Below, piece after piece: positions 1 to 7,754 of a DNA stretch of 18,346 bases (position 1 is the stretch's first letter; the number at the start of each line of letters is the position of its first letter). Origin of the DNA: Pseudomonadota bacterium. Lineage in GTDB: Bacteria > Myxococcota_A > Polyangia > Haliangiales > Haliangiaceae. The translations under genes and the position numbers were made by a program. The notes beneath the pieces were generated by a model, which had not been told where the DNA came from, ran no database searches, and was given only the letters and a program-made list of their open reading frames with translations. The DNA lies in contig JAEWJO010000170.1 of the NCBI GenBank assembly GCA_023386455.1, positions 1 through 18,346 of the forward strand, given 5' to 3'.

Positions 1-1
1 G

Positions 2-1630
<1,629 letters not shown>

Positions 1631-1694
1631 AAGCAGCTGCAAGTCGCAGGCTTTGCGTCTGTGAGGAATCCTGCTGACGACGGTTCCTGTCGTG

Positions 1695-1700
1695 TAGTAT
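1695..1700 (+). promoter_or_regulatory. Possible -10 element (TAGTAT) of a near-leaderless promoter
   Basis: TAGTAT fits the TANNNT form of a -10 box and stands out in GC-rich sequence. It ends 10 nt before the ATG at 1711, so transcription would start about 3 nt before the start codon. No purine-rich Shine-Dalgarno sequence precedes that ATG, which agrees with a leaderless or near-leaderless message. No good -35 hexamer is visible; CTGACG at 1674 is a weak candidate. Inference from position and sequence only. Confidence 0.35.
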
Positions 1701-1710
1701 CCCGCACCTC

Positions 1711-3195
1711 ATGTTGCGCACCATCGTCGGCGTGGCCCTCGTCACGTCGCTCGCCGTTCCCGCCGCCGCCGAGAATCGTGATCAAGGGCCGAAGCTGACG
1801 CCGAATGGCCAGCTCATCGTTGGCCAGGGTCGCACGTTCGTCGATACGCCCAGGACGGCGTACTCGGCGCCCGCGGTCACGATCTCGCCGTACCTCTACC
1901 TGAACCGCTGCTCCGGCGGCTGCGCCATCAGCGGTGCGTCGATCAACGACGCGCGCACGAACCAGTCGACGATCCCGACGGCTGGCGCGCACATCATCTC
2001 CGAGTTCCAGAACGCGCAGGACCAGACCGGCGCGATGGCGGACGAGGAGTGGAACGCCCTCGTCACGTGCATGAAGGAGGTCTACTCGCCGTTCGACGTG
2101 ACGGTGACCGACGTGAAGCCGGAGAACGTCTCGTACACGATGGCGATCGTCGCCGGTAACCCGGGTGACATCGGCCTCGACAACTCGATCCTCGGTATCG
2201 CGCCGCTCGCGAGCGACTGCAGCCCGCAGGACAACGTCATCTCGTTCTCGTTCGCGAACCACCACGGCAACTTCGATCGCGTCAACAACCTGTGCTGGAC
2301 GGCGGCGCAGGAGACCGCGCACGCGTTCGGCCTCGACCACGAGTACGTGTTCGCCGACGGCACCTCGGCCTGCAACGACCCAATGACCTATCGCGTCGAC
2401 TGCGGCGGCCAGAAGTTCTTCCGCAACAAGGCGGCGTCGTGCGGCGAGAACGAAGTGCGCCCGTGCCGCTGCGGCGGCTCGCAGAACTCGCACACGAAGA
2501 TCCGCGCCGTGTTCGGCGAGGGCACCTCGATCGTCCCGCCGCCGACCGTCGACCTCGTCTCGCCGAAGTCGGGCACGATCACGGCCGCGACGCCGTTCAC
2601 GGTGTCGGCCGGCTCGCAGCGCGGCATCGCGAAGGTCGAGGTCTGGATCAACAACTATATGTGGGCGGAGAAGCCGGGCGCGAAGTTCCTCGGCGCCGGC
2701 CAGCCGAACCCCTCGACGTACCAGATCATGCTGCCCGCGGGCGTCCCCGACGGCGTGATGGACGTCGTCATCAAGGCGCACGACGACATCGGCGGCGTGA
2801 CGTCGTCGCAGATGGTCACCGTCACGAAGAACGCGCCGTGCGCGTCGGCAGACACCTGCGCGAAGGGTCAGGTCTGCGAGTCGGGCAAGTGCTTCTGGAA
2901 CCCGCCGGTGGGCGAGCTCGGCGCCGACTGCGACTACCCGCAGTTCTGCACGAGCGGCATCTGCACCGAGACGAGCGACGGCTCGTTCTGCACGCAGGAC
3001 TGCATCAACGGCACCGCCGACAGCTGCCCGATGGGCTTCGAGTGCATCTCGACCGGTGGCCAGACGGGCCAGTGCCTGTCGACCACCAGCGGTGGTGGTT
3101 GCTGCAGCGTCTCGTCCGGCAACCAGGTCGTGTTCCACTTCGGGATCTCTGCACTGGTGCTCGGCCTGGTCATCCGCAGGCGCCGCAAGCGCTGA
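1711..3195 (+). CDS. Secreted metzincin-like protein with Ig-like and Cys-rich domains and a MYXO-CTERM-like tail (paralog 1)
   Basis: A 494-residue exported protein. Residues 1-20 form a signal peptide ending in AAA. The central domain carries QETAHAFGLDH (residues 200-210), which matches the metzincin zinc motif HExxHxxGxxH except that Gln200 replaces the first His. The general-base Glu201, His204 and His210 remain. Met225 in DPMTY could form the Met-turn. A predicted Ig-like beta domain follows (about 284-374), then a Cys-rich module (about 375-455). The C-terminus has Gly-Gly-Gly-Cys-Cys, a hydrophobic stretch and RRRRKR, like MYXO-CTERM surface-sorting tails. It could be a surface protease with an altered zinc site or a non-catalytic binding protein; the sequence does not decide. 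It starts an apparent three-gene unit with the genes at 3209 and 3559, the latter a close paralog. No RBS is visible before the start. Confidence 0.85.
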   Translation: MLRTIVGVALVTSLAVPAAAENRDQGPKLTPNGQLIVGQGRTFVDTPRTAYSAPAVTISPYLYLNRCSGGCAISGASINDARTNQSTIPTAGAHIISEFQNAQDQTGAMADEEWNALVTCMKEVYSPFDVTVTDVKPENVSYTMAIVAGNPGDIGLDNSILGIAPLASDCSPQDNVISFSFANHHGNFDRVNNLCWTAAQETAHAFGLDHEYVFADGTSACNDPMTYRVDCGGQKFFRNKAASCGENEVRPCRCGGSQNSHTKIRAVFGEGTSIVPPPTVDLVSPKSGTITAATPFTVSAGSQRGIAKVEVWINNYMWAEKPGAKFLGAGQPNPSTYQIMLPAGVPDGVMDVVIKAHDDIGGVTSSQMVTVTKNAPCASADTCAKGQVCESGKCFWNPPVGELGADCDYPQFCTSGICTETSDGSFCTQDCINGTADSCPMGFECISTGGQTGQCLSTTSGGGCCSVSSGNQVVFHFGISALVLGLVIRRRRKR

Positions 3196-3208
3196 TACGA
3201 TGGGCCCC

Positions 3209-3562
3209 ATGCGTGGCCTCTCGCTTCTCCTGGCTTTCACGTTTGCGCTCGGCGCGCTCGCGACCGACGCGCACGCCGATACGACCGCGACGACATCCGT
3301 CTCGCAGCTGATGGTGCTCGAGCCCGGTGACTCCAGCTACAAGCTGTTTCACGGCGCAGTCTGGCTCGACATCGACAAGGCGTCGACGAACTACCGGTGG
3401 GGAGGTCTGCAGTGCAAAGGCCGCGATCTCAGCGACTCGAGCGTCCAGCTGCTGTTCGCGGCGTTTCGCTCCGAGTACCAGGTGAAGCTCGAGTACGTGA
3501 TCACCGAGTACAAGGACAAGCAGTACCGCTGCGTCACCGGGTTCACGGTCAGCAAGTCATGA
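3209..3562 (+). CDS. Small secreted protein of unknown function
   Basis: A 117-residue protein with a clear signal peptide: MRGLSLLLAFTFALG, then a cleavage site after AHA near residue 23. The mature part is about 95 residues, looks beta-rich, and has two Cys (QCKG and YRCV) that could form a disulfide after export. I do not recognise the family. An upstream ATG at 3200 adds three residues; 3209 is preferred because it puts Arg at position 2 of the signal peptide, but neither start has a good RBS. The gene begins 13 nt after paralog 1 and its stop overlaps the start of paralog 2 as ATGA (3559-3562), so the three genes are probably one operon with translational coupling. It could be an accessory, inhibitor or partner of the flanking metzincin-like proteins; that is inference from position alone. 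Confidence 0.72.
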   Translation: MRGLSLLLAFTFALGALATDAHADTTATTSVSQLMVLEPGDSSYKLFHGAVWLDIDKASTNYRWGGLQCKGRDLSDSSVQLLFAAFRSEYQVKLEYVITEYKDKQYRCVTGFTVSKS

Positions 3563-5025
3563 GGCTGCTCGTCGCGGCCGCCATCGTCGCCGGCTTCGCT
3601 GCCGCGCCGAGGGTCGCCGCGGCCGAGTCGCAGATCTCGCCGTACGTCGTGATCATGCGCTGCCAGGGCGGCTGCTCGATCCACGGCGGTGTCGACGACG
3701 CGCGCGCGAATTCGTCGTCGTTGCCATGCGCCGGTACGCCGGTCTGCCAGGGTGGCGGCTGCTTCTGCCAGGCCGGCTCCAGCGGCGACTACGTGATCGA
3801 GGAGTTCAAGAACGCGCAGGGCGAGACCGGCGCTGCCGCGGACGCCGAGTGGAACCAGATCATGCTGTGCATCCGCGAGATCTACTCGCCGTACGGCGTG
3901 ATCGTGACCGAGACGCCGCCGACGGGTGGCGTCCCGTTCAACGTCGGCATCGCCGCGGGTCGTCCCGAGAACATCGGCTACTCGTCGTCGCAGATCGCCG
4001 GCATCGCGCCGGGCACACCGGGCTGCGAGCCGCGCGAGAACGTCATCTCGTTCTCGTTCGCGAACATCTACAGCGGCTCGCGCCGCGTGAAGAACATCTG
4101 CGAGACGATCGCGCAGGAGACCGCTCACGCGTACGGTCTCGACCACGCGTTCATGTTCACCGACGGCCGGTCGGCGTGCACGGATCCGATGACCTACCGC
4201 AATGACTGCGGTGGCCAGAAGTTCTTCCGCAACGCGTCCGCGAAGTGCGGCGAGTTCCAGTCGCGCAGCTGCTCGTGCGGCGGCCTCCAGAACTCGCACC
4301 AGCGCCTGGTCTCGATCTTCGGCCCGGGCACGCCGATCACGACGCCGCCGACGTTGACCGTGTCGTCACCGACGACCGGCGCGACGATCAGCAACGGCCA
4401 CGTCGTGCTCGCGACCTCCGGCGCGCAGCGCGGCGTCGCCAAGCTCGAGCTGTGGCTCAACGACTACCTGTGGCTGACCGCGAAGGGCGTCGAGTTCGGC
4501 CCGAGCGGTCAGCCCGAGACCCAGTACTCGATGCCGCTGCCGGCCGACGTGCCCGACGGCATCATCGACCTCGTCGTCAAGGCGTTCGACGACATCAACG
4601 TCGAGACCGACTCGCCGGTCATCACCGTGACGAAGGGCGCGCCGTGCACGTCGGCGGCGACGTGCGCGAAGGGCCAGCAGTGCGAGGCCGGCAAGTGCTT
4701 CTGGGCGCCGCCGACCGGCAAGACCGGCGACGCGTGCGACTACCCGCAGTTCTGCGAGAACGGGTTCTGCCTCGACACGACCGACGGCATGTACTGCTCG
4801 CAGACCTGCGTCGTCGGCGTCGCCGACAGCTGCCCGATGGGCTTCACCTGCGAGGGCGAGGCCGGCCAGACCGGCTCGTGCGTCCACGAGAGCGCCAGCG
4901 AGGGTGGCTGCTGCAGCGCCGGCGGCGACAGCCGGGCCGCGGCGCTCCTGTCGTTCGGCGTGCTCGGCGTGCTGCTCGTTCGCCCGCGCCGCCGTCGTCG
5001 TCCTCGTGCCGGCTTGCCGGCCTAG
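3559..5025 (+). CDS. Secreted metzincin-like protein with Ig-like and Cys-rich domains and a MYXO-CTERM-like tail (paralog 2)
   Basis: A 488-residue protein, paralog of the product at 1711. The start at 3559 gives a signal peptide (MRLLVAAAIVAGFAAAP, cleavage after AAA) and overlaps the previous stop as ATGA; the open frame extends upstream, but that part is a shadow of the previous gene. The zinc-type motif is QETAHAYGLDH (residues 186-196), with Gln186 in place of the first His as in paralog 1, and DPMTY follows. Over residues 160-225, 47 of 66 positions match paralog 1 by hand count. Paralog 2 has an extra Cys-rich loop near residues 57-70 (four Cys) that paralog 1 lacks. Ig-like and Cys-rich domains follow. 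The tail has Gly-Gly-Cys-Cys, a hydrophobic segment and an Arg cluster, again MYXO-CTERM-like. The TAG stop shares CTAG with the opposing lipoprotein gene. Confidence 0.85.
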   Translation: MRLLVAAAIVAGFAAAPRVAAAESQISPYVVIMRCQGGCSIHGGVDDARANSSSLPCAGTPVCQGGGCFCQAGSSGDYVIEEFKNAQGETGAAADAEWNQIMLCIREIYSPYGVIVTETPPTGGVPFNVGIAAGRPENIGYSSSQIAGIAPGTPGCEPRENVISFSFANIYSGSRRVKNICETIAQETAHAYGLDHAFMFTDGRSACTDPMTYRNDCGGQKFFRNASAKCGEFQSRSCSCGGLQNSHQRLVSIFGPGTPITTPPTLTVSSPTTGATISNGHVVLATSGAQRGVAKLELWLNDYLWLTAKGVEFGPSGQPETQYSMPLPADVPDGIIDLVVKAFDDINVETDSPVITVTKGAPCTSAATCAKGQQCEAGKCFWAPPTGKTGDACDYPQFCENGFCLDTTDGMYCSQTCVVGVADSCPMGFTCEGEAGQTGSCVHESASEGGCCSAGGDSRAAALLSFGVLGVLLVRPRRRRRPRAGLPA

Positions 5026-5729
5026 GTACCCGAGCCGGCGGGCGCCTCGGCCGGCGCGGCCTTCACCGCGATCTCGTCGGGGCCGATCAGATCGTGCGCG
5101 GCCTTGGCGCACTTCCCGATGAGATCGTTGTCGACGTTGCTCGGGCCGCCGCGCACCTGGATGATGCACTTCGTATCCGGGTCGAAGAACCGGAAGCGCT
5201 TCACGTCGTCGGCGCCGGTCGCGACGATCAGCACGCACGAGTAGAACCCGAGCGACTCGTCGTCCTTGTCCTTCAGATCGGCGCACTTCTTCCGGAACCG
5301 ATCCGCGTCCTCGATCGTCCAGCAGAACGTCGACACGTTGCAGATCTCGTCGCCGGGCATCACGCCGAGCCGACCGTCCTTCTTCAGCTTCGCTTCCTGC
5401 TCCTTCGCGGTCAGCCGCTTGCCGCCGCGCAGGATCGAGCAACTCGCGGCTGCATCGGGCTCCGACTTGCTGTCCTGGATGGTGACCGGCTCGACCTCGC
5501 CGAGGGCCTGCTGGAACAAGTCCGCCTTCACCACGTTCGCGCAGCTCAGCTTCGCGCGACCGGGGACCGGCGGATTGATCTTCGCTGCCACCCCGCCACT
5601 CTGCTCCTTCGCCTTCTGTTCCTTCTCGGCCTCCTTGCGCGCCGCCTCGGCGCCCTCGTTGGCCCCCGACTTGCCGCACCCGGCGCTCGCTACGACGGTG
5701 CTCAGAAGAATTGCGATGGTGGTCCGCAT
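5022..5729 (-). CDS. Putative lipoprotein of unknown function
   Basis: A 235-residue protein starting MRTTIAILLSTVVASAGC: a lipoprotein signal with lipobox ASAGC, so Cys18 would be acylated and anchor it to a membrane. A GTG at 5747 would add six residues, but the ATG at 5729 gives a standard signal peptide. A charged Glu/Lys/Ala-rich linker (about 19-50) suggests a flexible or helical tether. The folded part has several Cys (LSCANV, SCSIL, EICNV, FCWTI, KKCAD, YSCVL, KCIIQ, GKCAK) and ends in an Ala/Pro-rich tail. The first Cys block slightly resembles actinobacterial DUF3558-type lipoproteins, but this is weak. It converges on the gene at 3559 (4-nt overlap) and diverges from the HAD gene over about 41 bp. 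Confidence 0.82.
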   Translation of the reverse strand: MRTTIAILLSTVVASAGCGKSGANEGAEAARKEAEKEQKAKEQSGGVAAKINPPVPGRAKLSCANVVKADLFQQALGEVEPVTIQDSKSEPDAAASCSILRGGKRLTAKEQEAKLKKDGRLGVMPGDEICNVSTFCWTIEDADRFRKKCADLKDKDDESLGFYSCVLIVATGADDVKRFRFFDPDTKCIIQVRGGPSNVDNDLIGKCAKAAHDLIGPDEIAVKAAPAEAPAGSGT

Positions 5730-5770
5730 CGCGCTGAAACCTAACACGCTCCTGGGTGCTAGCGTTGGAG

Positions 5771-6424
5771 ATGCGGCGCTACCAGGCGGTCCTCCTCGAT
5801 GTCGATGGCACCCTCGTCGACAGTAATGATGCCCACGCCTGGGTCGAGGCCCTCGCCGAGCACGACGTCGAGGTCGGCTGGTCCCAGGTCCGCCGCCTGA
5901 TCGGCATGGGCGGCGACCGCATCGTCGAGCTCCTCGTCGGGCTGCCGCGCGACGCCGACGCCAACGAGGAGATCGGTGCCCGCCGGGCCGAGATCTTTCG
6001 CGAGCGCTGGCTCCGCACGATCACGCCGTTTCCGCGGACACGCGACTTCATGCTGCTCCTGCGCGCCGAGGGCTACCACTACGCGATCGCCAGCGCGGCG
6101 CGCGGCGAGGAGCTGACGGCGCTGCTCGAGATCGCCGACATCGCGGACCTCTGCGAGGTCGCGACGACGTCGAGCGACGTCGAGGAGAGCAAGCCCCACC
6201 CCGACATCGTCGAGGCGACGCTCGCGCGCTTGCCCGTCGAGCGTCACCGCGCGGTGATGATCGGCGACACGCCGTACGATCTGGCGGCCGCCCGCGGCGC
6301 CTACATCGACATGATCGGCGTGACCACCGGCGGCTGGACGCGCGACGCCCTCGCGGGGTGCGTCGGCGTGTTTGCCGGCGTCGCCGACCTCCGGGCCCGC
6401 TGGCCCGAGACCCCGCTCGGCTGA
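5771..6424 (+). CDS. HAD-superfamily hydrolase (phosphoglycolate phosphatase-like)
   Basis: A cytoplasmic phosphatase-type enzyme of 217 residues. All four HAD motifs are present: DVDGTLVDS near the N-terminus (nucleophile Asp10 and acid/base Asp12), the Ser of AIASAA (motif II), the Lys of ESKPHPD (motif III) and MIGDTPYD (motif IV). Between motifs I and II lies a helical cap of the small class-I type, as in phosphoglycolate phosphatases and beta-phosphoglucomutases. The substrate cannot be read from sequence; a small phosphorylated metabolite is likely. The frame also allows a GTG start at 5756, adding five residues; the ATG is preferred because DxDGT then falls at the usual distance from the N-terminus. 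It is divergent from the lipoprotein gene on the left. Confidence 0.9.
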   Translation: MRRYQAVLLDVDGTLVDSNDAHAWVEALAEHDVEVGWSQVRRLIGMGGDRIVELLVGLPRDADANEEIGARRAEIFRERWLRTITPFPRTRDFMLLLRAEGYHYAIASAARGEELTALLEIADIADLCEVATTSSDVEESKPHPDIVEATLARLPVERHRAVMIGDTPYDLAAARGAYIDMIGVTTGGWTRDALAGCVGVFAGVADLRARWPETPLG

Positions 6425-6470
6425 TTCCGTCGATCGTGCCGGGGGTTGCAGCACGACGGCGCTGAAAGAC

Positions 6471-6499
6471 TTGAGGACGTGGCGGCTGTGCGGCACAGT
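6471..6499 (+). promoter_or_regulatory. Possible promoter of the tRNA-Arg gene
   Basis: TTGAGG (6471-6476) matches four of six -35 positions. It is followed 17 nt later by CACAGT (6494-6499), a weak -10. This would place the transcription start about 20 nt before the tRNA. A short palindrome, CTGTGC-G-GCACAG (6486-6498), overlaps it. Weak evidence; listed because the tRNA needs a promoter in this 102-nt gap. Confidence 0.25.
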
Positions 6500-6526
6500 C
6501 CTGCCCCCGAGCTGACCGGCTCGCGA

Positions 6527-6600
6527 GCGCCCGTAGCTCAATTGGATAGAGTCCGCGGCTTCTACCCGCGTTGTTGCAGGTTCGAGTCCTGCCGGGCGCG
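6527..6600 (+). tRNA. tRNA-Arg (anticodon UCU)
   Basis: A 74-nt cloverleaf folds by hand. The acceptor stem GCGCCCG/CGGGCGC has 7 of 7 pairs. The D arm is GCTC/GAGT with one G-U pair. The anticodon stem is CGCGG/CCGCG around loop CTTCTAC, giving anticodon TCT. The variable loop is TTGTT and the T arm is GCAGG-TTCGAGT-CCTGC. The 3' CCA is not encoded. It reads AGA (and by wobble AGG), which are rare codons in this G/C-ending gene set. The next gene starts 28 nt downstream on the same strand, so the tRNA may be cut from a shared transcript. Confidence 0.95.
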
Positions 6601-6613
6601 CTGGCACATCCGC

Positions 6614-6629
6614 TGCACCACCGGGTGCA
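6614..6629 (+). promoter_or_regulatory. Hairpin between the tRNA and the yihY-like start codon
   Basis: TGCACC (6614-6619) and GGTGCA (6624-6629) form a perfect 6-bp stem around a 4-nt loop (ACCG). Its last base is the A of the ATG at 6629, so the structure covers the region where an RBS would lie. No U-tract follows. It could limit translation, mark the tRNA 3'-processing boundary, or be coincidental. Confidence 0.4.
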
Positions 6630-7579
6630 TGGCGATCAAGCGGTTCTTCAAGCAGCTCGGGAAAGAGCTGATGGATGACAACGTGACCGATGTCGGCGCC
6701 ATGATGGCCTATTACGCCGTCCTCGCGTTGTTTCCGATGCTCGTGTTCATCCTGTCGATCGCGCTGCTCGTGCTCGATCCGGCGACGATCCGCGAAGGCC
6801 TCGCGATGGTCACCGACACGGTGCCCGCGTCGGCGCGCGATGTGATCGTCTCGCGCGTCGAGGCGCTGATCGATGCCTCGGGCGCCGGGTTCGCGATCCT
6901 CGGTGCCGCGCTCGCGCTGTGGGGCGCGTCGCGAGGAGCGATGGCGATGATGACCGCGCTCAACACGATCTACGGCAAGAAGGAGACGCGCGGCTACATC
7001 CGGCGGAACTTGATCGCGATCGCGGTGACGCTCGGGGTCGCCGTCCTCGTCGTCGTCGCGCTCGCGATGCTCGTCGCCGGTCCGTACCTCGGGCACCTGC
7101 TCGCCGATCGGTTCGGCCTGGGCGACGCGTTCGATGTCGCGTGGGGCATCGGCCGGTGGTTCGGCGCGGGCGTGCTCGTCATGCTGGTCTGGGCGATCTG
7201 CTACAAGTTCCTTGCGAACACCGACGCGCCGTTTCGCATCTTCACGCCCGGCGCGTTTGCCGGCGTGCTCGGCTGGCTCGGCATCAGCGCGCTGTTCGGC
7301 CTCTACCTCGGCCACTTCAACAGCTACGAGGCGACGTACGGAGCGCTTGGCGGTGCAATCATCTTCTTGACCTGGCTGTGGCTGTCGAACATCGCGCTGC
7401 TGTTCGGCGCCGAGGTCAACGACGTGGTCGCCGACATGCGCGCGGCCGAGGACCCGGCGGCGGCAGCGCTGTCGGACGAGGCGGAGCACGGCGGTCCGGA
7501 GCCGCAACCTTCTGCGGCACCACCTGCCGGCGCGCGGGATCATGGTGGGCCACGTCACGATCACGCGCAGCATGCGTAG
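6629..7579 (+). CDS. YihY/BrkB-family inner-membrane protein
   Basis: A 316-residue integral membrane protein. The N-terminal pattern fits the family: a short amphipathic start, then DDNVTDVGAMMAYYAVLALFP entering the first membrane segment, where family members carry a similar A.A.AYY..LALFP motif. About six hydrophobic segments follow, including the conserved GAxLALWGASRG region and a late FLTWLWLSNIALLFGAEVN motif. The tail (about 275-316) is Pro/Ala/His-rich and probably disordered. The family was once misnamed ribonuclease BN; it is now regarded as a membrane protein of uncertain, possibly transport-related, function. The open frame runs back through the tRNA, but that part is not real protein. 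The start has no clear RBS and sits at the foot of a hairpin. Confidence 0.9.
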   Translation: MAIKRFFKQLGKELMDDNVTDVGAMMAYYAVLALFPMLVFILSIALLVLDPATIREGLAMVTDTVPASARDVIVSRVEALIDASGAGFAILGAALALWGASRGAMAMMTALNTIYGKKETRGYIRRNLIAIAVTLGVAVLVVVALAMLVAGPYLGHLLADRFGLGDAFDVAWGIGRWFGAGVLVMLVWAICYKFLANTDAPFRIFTPGAFAGVLGWLGISALFGLYLGHFNSYEATYGALGGAIIFLTWLWLSNIALLFGAEVNDVVADMRAAEDPAAAALSDEAEHGGPEPQPSAAPPAGARDHGGPRHDHAQHA

Positions 7580-7617
7580 GCGCACACATCTCGTCGGTGT
7601 CGGTGTGCGCCAGCGCA
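7573..7617 (+). terminator. Strong stem across the end of the yihY-like gene, possible terminator
   Basis: GGCGCACAC (7579-7587) pairs perfectly with GTGTGCGCC (7603-7611) around a 15-nt loop. Beyond one A-A mismatch and a G-U pair the stem continues as TGCG (7573-7576) with CGCA (7614-7617). The stop codon lies inside the structure. There is no T-run after it, so it is not a textbook intrinsic terminator; it may work with Rho or protect the mRNA 3' end. Confidence 0.5.
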
Positions 7618-7715
7618 TCGTAAGAGTCGTGGGCATGCATACGCTTGGTTCGCCGACTACGTAGCGAACGCACCGTTGCGCGCTCCGATCTCTGGGCGAA
7701 TCGGATCGAGCTGCC

Positions 7716-7721
7716 TATACT
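7716..7721 (+). promoter_or_regulatory. Candidate -10 element (TATACT) for the lipase-fadL unit
   Basis: TATACT matches five of six positions of the sigma-70 -10 consensus and is conspicuous in this GC-rich sequence. Transcription would start near 7728, leaving a leader of about 27 nt that holds the RBS GGAG (7746-7749), 5 nt before the ATG at 7755. No convincing -35 box lies 16-18 nt upstream, so the promoter may depend on an activator or another sigma factor. Confidence 0.5.
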
Positions 7722-7754
7722 GCGCTTCGTTCAGATTCCCTCTACGGAGCTCAG

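Noticed and set aside
6434..6456. Hairpin TCGTGC/GCACGA after the HAD gene
   Set aside because: Only a 6-bp stem with an 11-nt loop and no T-run. Too weak to call a terminator in this base composition.
6446..6628. N-terminal extension of the YihY-like protein
   Set aside because: It translates the tRNA; the peptide VAQLDRVRGFYPRCCRFESC is the familiar product of reading a tRNA gene as protein. The family alignment starts at the ATG at 6629.
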